A DNA stretch of 5,346 nucleotides from an uncultured Bacteroidota bacterium (lineage in GTDB: Bacteria; Bacteroidota; Bacteroidia; Bacteroidales; SZUA-534). Made by a program: the position numbers and the translations under genes. The notes under the pieces are model-generated. The model made no database searches, was not told where the DNA came from, and worked only from the letters and a program-made list of their open reading frames with translations. Below, piece after piece: positions 1-5,346 of this stretch; positions within the stretch are counted from its first letter, which is position 1, and each line of letters begins with the position of its first letter. The DNA is taken from the NCBI GenBank assembly GCA_937899145.1, contig CALBPW010000385.1:1-5346 (forward strand), read 5' to 3'.

Positions 1-16
1 CAGTTACTTTTGCTCC

Positions 17-523
17 TTAGGGCAAAGAAAAACATCCGCCTGCAATGTCGGCAGGATAGTGGGCTGCTATGTACATTCGTGAGTAGCAAACCAACGCTGC
101 CCAAGTAAGCATTATTATCCAAATCGTTCGCTTATTCAGTATAAGACTTGTGAAAAATGCAATTGCAAATGTGTTTGCCGCGTGCGACGATACAAATCCG
201 TACCAACCACCATGGTATCCGTGTACAATGTGTATAAGTGGCTCCAATTCGAGATTGTGGGTGGGGCGGTATCGCATTACAACATTTTTGAAGCAATGTA
301 CTGATATTGAATCGGCAAGCCCCACTGCAACTATTGTGGCAATGAGTAGCAACCACCAATTTTTGCCAACTTTTTTCAGCATCATTATTAAGACGACTAT
401 GTAGAGCGGTAGCCAAGTGTAGCGCCCGCTAATGCCCCACATTATTTGGTCGAGTAGGGGGGTGTTTGCTCCGTTTATCAGTAATAGCAATTGGTGGTCA
501 ATATTTTCAAGGGCTTCAAACAT
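17..523 (-). CDS. PAP2-family membrane phosphatase, probably C-terminally shortened
   Basis: Encodes a 168-residue integral membrane phosphatase of the PAP2 (type 2 phosphatidic acid phosphatase) superfamily. Members dephosphorylate lipid phosphates such as undecaprenyl diphosphate at the membrane; the substrate here is inferred only. All three catalytic motifs are visible: K79-x6-R86-P87 (motif 1), S113-H114 within FVSSHAAN (motif 2) and S148-R149-x5-H155-x3-D159 (motif 3). Hydrophobic segments lie near residues 37-49, 56-70, 119-129 and 133-147. The ATG is at 521-523, behind an A-rich leader with no Shine-Dalgarno, as is usual in Bacteroidota. The gene lies 108 bp downstream of obg and may be read from it. 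The protein stops five residues after HYPADIAGG, where relatives normally carry one more membrane helix of about 25-40 residues. A frameshift, local rearrangement or contig-edge error is possible. Family call is firm; the exact substrate is not. Confidence 0.85.
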   Translation of the reverse strand: MFEALENIDHQLLLLINGANTPLLDQIMWGISGRYTWLPLYIVVLIMMLKKVGKNWWLLLIATIVAVGLADSISVHCFKNVVMRYRPTHNLELEPLIHIVHGYHGGWYGFVSSHAANTFAIAFFTSLILNKRTIWIIMLTWAALVCYSRMYIAAHYPADIAGGCFSLP

Positions 524-631
524 TGTTTTTTTTATATTTTGATTTTAGAACATAGAAATGGTTTGGTGAATTGGGTAATCGGTGCGTCGCATAATCCTGA
601 CACCAATTCCCAACTCCTAAATTGTGTCATT

Positions 632-1624
632 TCAATCGTTTATCGCCTTCCAAAGTAAATCTTTTAGTTGGTCGATGCCAGTGCGTGCGACAGATGAAAT
701 CATTACGCTTGGGACATCGTTTGGAATTGTCTTTTTTAGTGCTGTAGCCAATTCGTCATCAAGCATATCGCATTTGGTGATGGCCAATACACGATGTTTG
801 TCGAGCAATTCGGGATTGTATAGCCGCAATTCGTTTACAAGTGTCTCATAATCAGCTTTTATGTCGTTTGAGTCGGCAGGAACCATAAAGAGAAGAACAG
901 AGTTGCGTTCTATGTGGCGTAAAAATCTGTGTCCTAAGCCTTTGCCCTCGTGCGCGCCTTCAATAATTCCGGGGATGTCAGCCATTACAAACGAGCGATT
1001 GTCGCGGTACGATACAATGCCAAGGTTTGGCTCGAGTGTGGTGAATGCGTAATCGGCAATTTTTGGTTTGGCAGCTGATACAACCGACAAAAGTGTTGAT
1101 TTTCCGGCATTTGGAAATCCTACTAAGCCGACATCGGCAAGTACTTTTAATTCTAAAACACGCCAGCCTTCTTCAAATGGCTCGCCAGGCTGCGCATAGC
1201 GTGGGGCTTGATTTGTAGCTGATTTGAAGTGATTGTTGCCTTGTCCTCCGCGACCGCCTTTCATCAATATTTTTTCTTCTTTGTCCTCGGTGATTTCAAA
1301 TAGTGGTTTCATTGTTTCGGCATCTTTCACAACGGTGCCAAGAGGAACTTCTAAAACGACATCTTTTCCGTCGGCTCCATGGCGCAGTGCGCCACCGCCC
1401 GCTTCGCCACTATCGGCAAATGTGTGTTTTTGGAATTGTAGGTGTAGTAGTGTCCACATTTGCGCGTTTCCGCGTAAAATCACGTGTCCTCCACGACCGC
1501 CGTCGCCGCCATCTGGCCCGCCCATTGGCTCGTATTTGGCACGCCTGAAATGTGCCGAACCTGCACCGCCTTTGCCACTGCGGGCAAATATTTTTACATA
1601 ATCTACAAAATTCGATTCTGCCAT
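632..1624 (-). CDS. obg: Obg-family GTPase (CgtA/ObgE)
   Basis: A 330-residue Obg GTPase, an essential ribosome-associated protein involved in 50S subunit maturation and stress/(p)ppGpp physiology. Residues 1 to about 160 form the glycine-rich Obg fold, with runs such as [12 protein letters not shown] (35-46) and GGRGGQGNN (123-131). The G domain follows: G1 GFPNAGKST (169-177), switch I threonines in YAFTTLEPN (192-200), G3 DIPG (216-219) followed by [13 protein letters not shown]4 TKCD (283-286) and G5 SSVA (310-313). The chain ends at the edge of the G domain, so the variable C-terminal OCT domain of some Firmicutes homologues is absent, and there is no acidic tail as in E. coli. Start is the ATG at 1622-1624, matching the family N-terminus ([17 protein letters not shown]). 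A terminator and a promoter lie directly upstream, so it has its own transcription start; PAP2 follows. Complete and apparently functional. Confidence 0.97.
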   Translation of the reverse strand: MAESNFVDYVKIFARSGKGGAGSAHFRRAKYEPMGGPDGGDGGRGGHVILRGNAQMWTLLHLQFQKHTFADSGEAGGGALRHGADGKDVVLEVPLGTVVKDAETMKPLFEITEDKEEKILMKGGRGGQGNNHFKSATNQAPRYAQPGEPFEEGWRVLELKVLADVGLVGFPNAGKSTLLSVVSAAKPKIADYAFTTLEPNLGIVSYRDNRSFVMADIPGIIEGAHEGKGLGHRFLRHIERNSVLLFMVPADSNDIKADYETLVNELRLYNPELLDKHRVLAITKCDMLDDELATALKKTIPNDVPSVMISSVARTGIDQLKDLLWKAIND

Positions 1625-1685
1625 AATTTTTGTATTAGCCTTTTATTTGAGTTGTTTTACAAATAGTTAAGGATTTTTCGAGAGA

Positions 1686-1716
1686 CAAAGATAGGTAAAT
1701 AATTGTGTAACTTAAA
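1686..1716 (-). promoter_or_regulatory. Bacteroidetes-type promoter for obg
   Basis: On the minus strand TATCTTTG (plus-strand 1686-1693) is an exact match to the Bacteroidetes -7 element TAnnTTTG. A TTTA (1713-1716), one base from the -33 element TTTG, sits 19 bp upstream, within the known 19-21 bp spacing. Transcription would begin near 1678-1680, giving a leader of about 55 nt before the obg ATG. The site lies just downstream of the adk terminator, as expected if obg is an independent unit. The match to the known consensus is seen; activity is inferred. Confidence 0.6.
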
Positions 1717-1734
1717 TTTGTTTTTGGAAACAAT

Positions 1735-1765
1735 AAAGCCCATCTGTATTATACAAATGGGCTTT
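1735..1765 (-). terminator. Intrinsic terminator after adk
   Basis: The 9-bp arms AAAGCCCAT (1735-1743) and ATGGGCTTT (1757-1765) pair perfectly. Inside them, after one C/A mismatch, TGTA/TACA add four more pairs around a TTA loop. The hairpin starts about 20 nt past the adk stop codon. On the minus strand the stem ends in CTTT and continues ATTGTTT, a modest U-rich tail. On the plus strand the stem is followed by A-rich sequence, so termination is mainly expected on the minus strand. Confidence 0.8.
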
Positions 1766-1785
1766 AAATATTGAATATTAACAAA

Positions 1786-2379
1786 TTACACTAATTCAGC
1801 TTCTTGGTTTACACTATCCATAGCATGGCAGATGCGGCAGAAAACATCGTCAAGCGAGCCAACACCGTTTACCGATACATATTTTCCTTGTTCAGCGTAA
1901 AAATCTATAACTGGTTGAGTTTGTTTGTGATAAACTGAAATACGGTTGTTTATTATATCCACATTTTGGTCGTCAGCGCGTCCCGACATTTTTCCACGTT
2001 CCAAGATGCGGGTGCGCAATTCGTCGTCGGCGACATCAAGGGTGAGCATTAGTGTAACGCTTTCGCCAATGCTTGCAAGCATATTGTCGAGCCAAGCGGC
2101 TTGTGCTGTTGTGCGCGGAAAACCATCAAAAATGAAGCCTGCCGCCTCACGGTTGCGCATAACGTTGTTTTTTACCATTTCTTCAACTAATTCGTCTGAT
2201 ACCAATTCGCCGCGGTCAATCAATTCTTTGATGCGGTTGCCAAGTTCAGAACCCGAATTTTTCTCGGCGCGTAATAGGTCGCCAGTCGATAAGTGTTTCA
2301 GACCGTATTTTTCAATAATATATTCCGATTGGGTTCCTTTACCCGATCCCGGAGGTCCAAAAATTACAAGATTAAACAT
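1786..2379 (-). CDS. adk: Adenylate kinase
   Basis: A 197-residue cytosolic adenylate kinase, catalysing ATP + AMP to 2 ADP and so setting the adenylate energy charge. The P-loop GPPGSGKGT is at residues 8-16. The AMP-binding part includes LSTGDLLR (30-37) and DGFPRT (85-90). The LID is the short type (about 128-138, RGKMSGRADDQ), lacking the 27-residue insert and the zinc cysteines of long-form bacterial enzymes. It is followed by the conserved arginine in NNRISVYHKQT (144-154) and by PVIDFY. The length fits the short-LID enzymes typical of Bacteroidota. Start is the ATG at 2377-2379, giving the standard MFNLVIFGPPGSGKGT N-terminus. It lies 83 bp downstream of hpt with no recognisable promoter between, so the two are probably co-transcribed, and it ends at the hairpin at 1735-1765. 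No missing key residue was seen. Confidence 0.97.
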   Translation of the reverse strand: MFNLVIFGPPGSGKGTQSEYIIEKYGLKHLSTGDLLRAEKNSGSELGNRIKELIDRGELVSDELVEEMVKNNVMRNREAAGFIFDGFPRTTAQAAWLDNMLASIGESVTLMLTLDVADDELRTRILERGKMSGRADDQNVDIINNRISVYHKQTQPVIDFYAEQGKYVSVNGVGSLDDVFCRICHAMDSVNQEAELV

Positions 2380-2446
2380 TTTATTATTAGTATTTTAAAT
2401 TATTACTTTTCTGTTTTTTTTAGATTGGTTTCGGATTTGTGTCAAT

Positions 2447-2462
2447 TGTCAACTATTTGACA
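2447..2462 (-). repeat. Small inverted repeat abutting the hpt stop codon
   Basis: TGTCAA (2447-2452) and TTGACA (2457-2462) are perfect 6-bp arms around a 4-nt loop, starting directly at the hpt stop codon. A further partial copy (gtcaa, 2441-2445) adjoins on the adk side, so related TGTCAA units occur three times in about 22 bp. There is no U-tract directly after it on the minus strand, so it is a poor intrinsic terminator. It could stabilise the 3' end of hpt RNA within an hpt-adk transcript, or be chance in AT-rich sequence. Confidence 0.35.
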
Positions 2463-3008
2463 TTAATCGTTGCCTGTTATTGTGTAAATATCTTTTAAAT
2501 TGCGTCCGTATCCGTCAAAATCAAGTCCGTAGCCAACTATAAAATCGTTGGGAATGTCGAATCCAAAATAATTGATTGGTAAATCTTTTTTGCAAACGCT
2601 TGATTTGTACATCAATGTTGATACTTTAATTTCGGCTGGTTCATATTTTTTAAGGTATTCAAGCAGTTCAGCCATGGTGTTTCCGGTGTCAATAATATCT
2701 TCGACAATGACAACTGTTTTGCCTTTTATATCTTCGTTTAAACCAATCAGTTCGTGTACTTTTTCGGTTGAGGTTGTACCTTGATACGATGAAAATTTCA
2801 CAAAACTGATTTTGCTTGGTATGTTTACCGATTTCATAAGGTCGGCGGCAAACATAAAACTGCCATTTAAGATGCTGAGAAAAACAACTTCTTTGCCTGT
2901 TAAATCGGTATTCATTTGTTGTGCAATTTCAGCCACGCGTACTTGTATTTTCTCGCCATCCAGCGATTTTCTGAAATGTTTCCCGTTAACTGTTATCTCA
3001 TTTTCCAT
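2463..3008 (-). CDS. hpt: Hypoxanthine (guanine) phosphoribosyltransferase
   Basis: A 181-residue type I phosphoribosyltransferase of purine salvage that transfers ribose-5-phosphate from PRPP to hypoxanthine (and usually guanine), giving IMP/GMP. Diagnostic parts in order: the SILNGSFMFAADL loop (45-57), the flexible catalytic loop FSSYQGTTSTEKV (72-84, the SSYxxxTxS signature), the PRPP-binding motif VIVEDIIDTGNTM (100-112) with its acidic pair E103-D104, the purine-contacting lysine in LMYKSS (132-137), and the base/metal end segment IPNDFIVGYGLDFDGYGRNL (152-171). Length is normal for bacterial Hpt. Start is the ATG at 3006-3008. There is no Shine-Dalgarno and the predicted leader is short. 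A terminator separates it from lacI upstream and adk follows by 83 bp, which suggests an hpt-adk purine transcription unit. Specificity for hypoxanthine over guanine cannot be settled from sequence. Confidence 0.96.
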   Translation of the reverse strand: MENEITVNGKHFRKSLDGEKIQVRVAEIAQQMNTDLTGKEVVFLSILNGSFMFAADLMKSVNIPSKISFVKFSSYQGTTSTEKVHELIGLNEDIKGKTVVIVEDIIDTGNTMAELLEYLKKYEPAEIKVSTLMYKSSVCKKDLPINYFGFDIPNDFIVGYGLDFDGYGRNLKDIYTITGND

Positions 3009-3024
3009 ACCCGAAAATTTGGCG

Positions 3025-3032
3025 CAAATGTA
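3025..3032 (-). promoter_or_regulatory. Probable -7 promoter element for hpt
   Basis: Minus-strand TACATTTG is an exact match to the Bacteroidetes -7 consensus TAnnTTTG. It lies about 16 bp from the hpt ATG, after a terminator for the upstream operon, which is where a new promoter is needed. No convincing -33 TTTG occurs at the usual spacing, so support rests on the -7 element and context. Transcription from here would leave a leader of only about 10 nt. Confidence 0.45.
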
Positions 3033-3090
3033 TCAATTAAACGCATTGTTATTTCTTAAAAAACGTCTTTACGAGTTTTTGGTAATTGAT

Positions 3091-3121
3091 AAACAAAAAA
3101 GCGACCATTACGCCGCTCTTT
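3091..3121 (-). terminator. Intrinsic terminator after lacI-family gene
   Basis: Read on the minus strand, AAAGAGCGGC (3112-3121) pairs with the segment from 3096 to 3105, ending GTCGCTTTTT. The core is AGCG/CGCT with flanking A-T and wobble pairs and a six-base loop (3106-3111). The stem runs directly into a T-rich tail, TTTTTTGTTT. It lies about 80 nt past the lacI-family stop codon and upstream of the hpt promoter, so it probably closes the pepD-cdd-lacI transcript. A plus-strand T run (3127-3134) could let it also work weakly in the other direction. Confidence 0.7.
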
Positions 3122-3142
3122 GTCTATTTTTTTTAACGCAAA

Positions 3143-3195
3143 CTGATTATCAGACTGTTATGTGAGTTAATCTCAATGTCTGATGTCTGTAGTCT
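3143..3195. repeat. Palindrome-rich intergenic stretch behind the lacI-family gene
   Basis: Three symmetric elements lie in about 50 bp. CTGATtATCAG (3143-3153) is a perfect 5+1+5 palindrome. CAGAC (3151-3155) and GTCTG (3178-3182) bracket TGAG/CTCA arms (3163-3166, 3172-3175) around TTAAT. TGTCTG is repeated with a 7-bp period (3177-3182, 3184-3189). It could be a structured 3' untranslated region of the lacI transcript, or contain an operator, since LacI-family proteins bind palindromes. Symmetry is seen directly; function is unknown. Confidence 0.4.
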
Positions 3196-3199
3196 AAAA

Positions 3200-4216
3200 T
3201 CATCTATTCGATGACGCTCTAACTATCAGTGTTGCAGGTACAATTACTTCTTTGCTTTCGCCGAAATTTGGTTTCCCTTGAATTTGGTCGAATAGCAATT
3301 TTGCTGCTAAAATGCCAATTTTCATTGGATTTTGGTCGAGGGTGCTGAGTGTTGGCTCAATGTAACTTGAGCGGCGGCTATTTGAAAATCCAACAATTGC
3401 CACATCTTCAGGTATTCGCAGGCCTTTTTCTTTGGCTGCATAGAGTGCGCCAATTGCTACTTCGTCGTTGATTCCGAAGATTGCATCTGGTGGATTTTTC
3501 ATGTCAAATAGTTTCAAAGTTGCTTCGCGAGAGTCGTCAACGGTTAGGTTGCAGCGTACGATAAACCTGTTGTCGATTGGTAATCCGTGATTTGTAAGGG
3601 CGGCGCGGTAGCCGCGGAATCGGTTTCTACCTATCAGCATGTGTTCTGGCCCGGTAATTAGAGCCACACGTTTTGCACCGCGTTCAATAAGGTGTGAAAC
3701 GGCCATATAGGCGGCGTCGGCGTCGTTCGCAACCACTTTCGGCACGTTTATCTCCTTCGATGTACGGTCGAAAAGTACAAGTGGTACATTGTTTTCTTCG
3801 ATGCGGTGTATGTGCGTAAACTCATCGGTAGCTTTCGATAGCGACACAATCATACCATCAACGCGATGGTCGAGAAAACCGTACACATTTTGCATTTCCT
3901 TAATCATATCCTCGTTCGACGAGCTGACGTAAACCTGATACCCAAGTTCGTTTGCAACTTGCTCAATGCCTTGAACCACAGTTGCATAGAAGAAACTTAC
4001 AATTTGTGGTACAACCACACCAATTGAGTGTGTTTTGTGTGTTTTCAGAGCCACCGCCATTGAGTTAGGGCGATAGTTCATCTTTGAAGCTGTTTCGCGA
4101 ACTAAAGTTTTGGTTTCGTCTGAAATTTCGGGCTTGTCTTGTAGCGCGCGCGATACTGTCGAAATTGAAACGCCTATGGCTTTTGCAATGTCTTTTATTG
4201 TTGCGGCTTTTTTCAT
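3200..4216 (-). CDS. LacI/GalR-family transcriptional regulator
   Basis: A 338-residue LacI-family DNA-binding regulator of standard length. The N-terminal helix-turn-helix spans about 6-26 (TIKDIAKAIGVSISTVSRAL), followed by YRPN (48-51) and the minor-groove hinge helix NSMAVALK (51-58). From HSIGVVVP (63-70) on comes the periplasmic-binding-protein-like effector domain, with LVLFDR (146-151), NDADAAYMAVSHLIERGAKR (164-183), GRNRFRGYRAAL (196-207), FGINDEVAIGAL (247-258) and the C-terminal segment GFSNSRRSSYIEPTLSTLDQ (276-295). Such proteins dimerise and release or bind palindromic operators on binding a sugar or nucleoside. The effector cannot be read from the sequence. The ATG at 4214-4216 lies 17 bp after the cdd stop, so it is probably co-transcribed with cdd. 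E. coli CytR, also LacI-family, controls cdd, so a nucleoside effector is a reasonable but unproven guess. Most Bacteroidota homologues sit near sugar genes, so a carbohydrate role remains open. Confidence 0.93.
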   Translation of the reverse strand: MKKAATIKDIAKAIGVSISTVSRALQDKPEISDETKTLVRETASKMNYRPNSMAVALKTHKTHSIGVVVPQIVSFFYATVVQGIEQVANELGYQVYVSSSNEDMIKEMQNVYGFLDHRVDGMIVSLSKATDEFTHIHRIEENNVPLVLFDRTSKEINVPKVVANDADAAYMAVSHLIERGAKRVALITGPEHMLIGRNRFRGYRAALTNHGLPIDNRFIVRCNLTVDDSREATLKLFDMKNPPDAIFGINDEVAIGALYAAKEKGLRIPEDVAIVGFSNSRRSSYIEPTLSTLDQNPMKIGILAAKLLFDQIQGKPNFGESKEVIVPATLIVRASSNR

Positions 4217-4233
4217 ATCTTATTAATTATGAG

Positions 4234-4713
4234 TTATAATTTACTGTTATCAAACGATAATGGAAGCAAATCGGTGGCTTTATCTAATATGTAAGTCCGA
4301 TTTTTTCCGTTTAAAATTACCCGCATGCTTTTTTCGCTTCTGACTTCGGCTTCTAATAAGGCTTGGCGGCACATTCCGCAAGGCGTAATAGGCTCGTCTA
4401 ATAATCCGTTTTGGTTGTAAGCCGATATGGCGATAGCTTTTACAATTGAGTTCGGGAATCGGGAATTGGCATAGTGTAGGGCGGTACGCTCAGCGCAACT
4501 GCCGCACGGATATGATGCGTTTTCTTGATTGTTGCCTTCAATCATTTCGCCATTGTCTAAAAGCAGACATGCGCCAACTTGAAAATTGGAGTAGGGTGCA
4601 TAAGCTCGTTTTGCCGCCTCTTGCGCTTTTCCAATCAACGTTTGTACTGATTGTTCAAGTTCGCTTGTGTCAGTTGTCGATTGTACTTTTATGTTAATGT
4701 TTTTAATTTCCAT
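4234..4713 (-). CDS. cdd: Cytidine deaminase
   Basis: A 159-residue zinc-dependent cytidine deaminase of pyrimidine salvage, converting (deoxy)cytidine to (deoxy)uridine plus ammonia. The signature is complete: substrate-binding NNQENASYP (61-69), zinc ligand C73 and catalytic E75 in SCAERTALHYA (72-82), and the two remaining zinc cysteines C112 and C115 in PCGMCRQAL (111-119). Three Cys ligands (CAE rather than HAE) and the short length place it with the homotetrameric class of B. subtilis and humans, not the longer two-domain E. coli enzyme. The ATG at 4711-4713 is preferred over a TTG at 4735-4737. The TTG would add eight residues (MQLKKANN) and overlap the pepD end, whereas the ATG leaves a 14-bp gap and follows an A-rich leader. 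It lies between pepD and the lacI-family gene in what looks like one operon. Confidence 0.95.
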   Translation of the reverse strand: MEIKNINIKVQSTTDTSELEQSVQTLIGKAQEAAKRAYAPYSNFQVGACLLLDNGEMIEGNNQENASYPCGSCAERTALHYANSRFPNSIVKAIAISAYNQNGLLDEPITPCGMCRQALLEAEVRSEKSMRVILNGKNRTYILDKATDLLPLSFDNSKL

Positions 4714-4727
4714 ATTATTTGCTTTTT

Positions 4728-5240
4728 TTAATTGCAATTTTTAAGGATTTCGATAAGAAAATCGTAAAACATTTTCACGGTTTTTATTTCAATTCGCTCT
4801 GAAGGTGAGTGTACTCCGCGTAATGTCGGACCTATGGAAATCATATCCATATTTGGAATTTTTTTGAGGAAAAGGCCACATTCCAATCCTGCGTGAATAG
4901 CTTTAACTTCCGGATTTTTGTTAAATAGATGTTTGTAGCATTCAATGGCAATTTTCAAAATTTCCGAATCGGGATTTGGTTCCCAACCCGGATAGCCATC
5001 GGAGTGTTCAACGCTGGCGCCCGCTTGCGCAAATACACTTTCAACCATATTTGCAGCATCATCGCGTGCCGATTCAATTGCACTGCGTTGGCTTGTGCAA
5101 ATTTCTATTGTGTTGCCGGCTTTCATTTTTACCGATGCCAAATTTGTCGATGTCTCAACCAAGCCCGGTATGGCGTGGCTCATAGCCAATGGACCATTTG
5201 GACAGCCATAAACGGCGTTTAGCAAGCGGTTACTGTCGCT
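4728..5240 (-). CDS. pepD: Aminoacyl-histidine dipeptidase (PepD), C-terminal fragment
   Basis: The last ~165-170 residues of a PepD (M20 family) dipeptidase, a cytosolic metalloenzyme that cleaves Xaa-His dipeptides such as carnosine. Full-length relatives have about 485 residues, so roughly 315-320 N-terminal residues are missing. Family segments visible are RLLNAVYGCPNG, GLVETSTNLASVK, GYPGWEPNPDSEIL, IHAGLECGLF and the terminal metal-ligand motif GPTLRGVHSPSERI, whose His corresponds to the last zinc ligand of E. coli PepD. The HxD, Asp, Glu-Glu and Asp metal/catalytic residues belong to the missing part. Reading upstream, family resemblance fades at about DSDSNRLLNA, and the frame runs into a TAG at 5310-5312 within very G+C-rich DNA. 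A TTG at 5223-5225 is not a credible start, because it lies in the middle of a conserved block. The right boundary given is approximate. The gene is most likely intact in the organism and cut by an assembly junction. Confidence 0.88.
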   Translation of the reverse strand, partial: SDSNRLLNAVYGCPNGPLAMSHAIPGLVETSTNLASVKMKAGNTIEICTSQRSAIESARDDAANMVESVFAQAGASVEHSDGYPGWEPNPDSEILKIAIECYKHLFNKNPEVKAIHAGLECGLFLKKIPNMDMISIGPTLRGVHSPSERIEIKTVKMFYDFLIEILKNCN

Positions 5241-5346
5241 GTCGGCAATGCCGGCGGTATCGCCGCTGACGGCGCAGACGGTGACCGCGCCGCTGTCGGC
5301 GCAGCGCAGCTACGTGCTGTCAAGGACCGTGACGGCGGCCGACGGA
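5241..5346 (+). other. Foreign-looking high-G+C segment, probable partial plus-strand coding sequence
   Basis: By hand count 77 of 106 bases are G or C (about 73%), against clearly AT-richer DNA elsewhere in the window. The plus-strand frame through ATG 5248-5250 stays open to the window end and reads MPAVSPLTAQTVTAPLSAQ and onward to TVTAADG, with G or C in nearly every third codon position. That is the pattern of a gene from a high-G+C genome. It holds two 17-bp near-identical copies (5261-5277, 5288-5304; one mismatch) spaced 27 bp, or nine codons. A second plus-strand frame and one minus-strand frame are also open over this short stretch, so the coding call is tentative. I do not recognise the protein. 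The junction with pepD lies somewhere in 5230-5310, most likely near 5240. Confidence 0.5.
5261..5304. repeat. Two 17-bp direct repeats with 27-bp period
   Basis: CGCCGCTGACGGCGCAG at 5261-5277 recurs at 5288-5304 with one change (A5269 versus T5296). The 27-bp spacing keeps the plus-strand frame and yields the nine-residue echo PLTAQTVTA / PLSAQRSYV. Two copies are too few to call a tandem-repeat protein. Confidence 0.55.

Noticed and set aside
330..346. PAP2 motif 2 reads VSSH instead of PSGH, possible catalytic variant (start and end are approximate codon positions)
   Set aside because: The catalytic His and adjacent Ser are kept, and FVSSHAAN is a common form of this motif in Bacteroidota PAP2 proteins.
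568..609. GAATTGG/CCAATTC inverted repeat downstream of obg as a terminator
   Set aside because: Only 7 bp with a loop of about 28 nt and no T-tract on the minus strand; too weak to call.
1380..1580. G+C-richer stretch within obg as possible foreign DNA
   Set aside because: It matches the glycine-, alanine- and arginine-rich Obg domain and stays in frame, so protein composition explains it.
1233..1601. Plus-strand open frames opposite obg, including a 122-codon proline-rich one
   Set aside because: They arise from the glycine codons (GGN) of the Obg domain read in antisense; Obg itself is unmistakable and the plus-strand peptides show no domain logic.
4714..4737. N-terminal extension of cytidine deaminase from a TTG codon
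   Set aside because: It adds MQLKKANN, which is not conserved in the family, and overlaps the pepD stop; the ATG at 4711-4713 is better placed.
4929..5222. Plus-strand frame of 97 codons opposite pepD
   Set aside because: It overlaps the conserved PepD C-terminus on the minus strand and looks like an antisense shadow.
5223..5225. TTG as start codon of a short PepD-like protein
   Set aside because: It falls inside the conserved RLLNA block and would leave a protein without most of the metal site; this is a broken gene end.
1..5346. CRISPR array, tRNA/rRNA genes, insertion sequence, toxin-antitoxin or defence system
   Set aside because: I looked on both strands and found no regularly spaced repeats, no cloverleaf-like segment, no transposase and no unexplained pair of small genes.

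Overview
The window reads as a fragment of a Bacteroidota (probably Bacteroidales-type) chromosome. The evidence is low to moderate G+C, A-rich leaders without Shine-Dalgarno sequences, two good matches to the Bacteroidetes -7 promoter motif TAnnTTTG, an Obg GTPase that ends at its G domain, and a LacI-type regulator of Bacteroidetes style. All seven recognisable genes lie on the minus strand. The last ~100 bp at the right edge do not fit this genome.

In transcription order (right to left): a C-terminal piece of the aminoacyl-histidine dipeptidase PepD (4728 to about 5240), cytidine deaminase cdd (4234-4713) and a LacI-family regulator (3200-4216) are closely spaced and probably form one operon. 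It ends at a good intrinsic terminator at 3091-3121. A new promoter then drives hpt (hypoxanthine phosphoribosyltransferase, 2463-3008) and adk (adenylate kinase, 1786-2379), which end at a second hairpin terminator at 1735-1765. A clear promoter next to it (1686-1716) serves obg (632-1624). A membrane PAP2-type phosphatase (17-523) follows 108 bp downstream.

The theme is nucleotide salvage: Cdd deaminates cytidine, Hpt recovers purine bases as IMP/GMP, and Adk balances adenine nucleotides. Obg (ribosome assembly and stress GTPase) and the PAP2 phosphatase (likely lipid-carrier recycling) are housekeeping neighbours. A LacI-family gene directly behind cdd suggests, but does not prove, local control by a nucleoside or sugar effector.

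I see no CRISPR array, tRNA, rRNA, insertion sequence or recognisable new multi-gene system. The points most worth checking are at the edges. At the right edge PepD is cut off by ~73% G+C DNA that looks like plus-strand coding sequence from another genome, so it is probably a chimeric contig end. At the left edge the PAP2 protein stops just after its last catalytic motif. No intergenic stretch exceeds about 190 bp.
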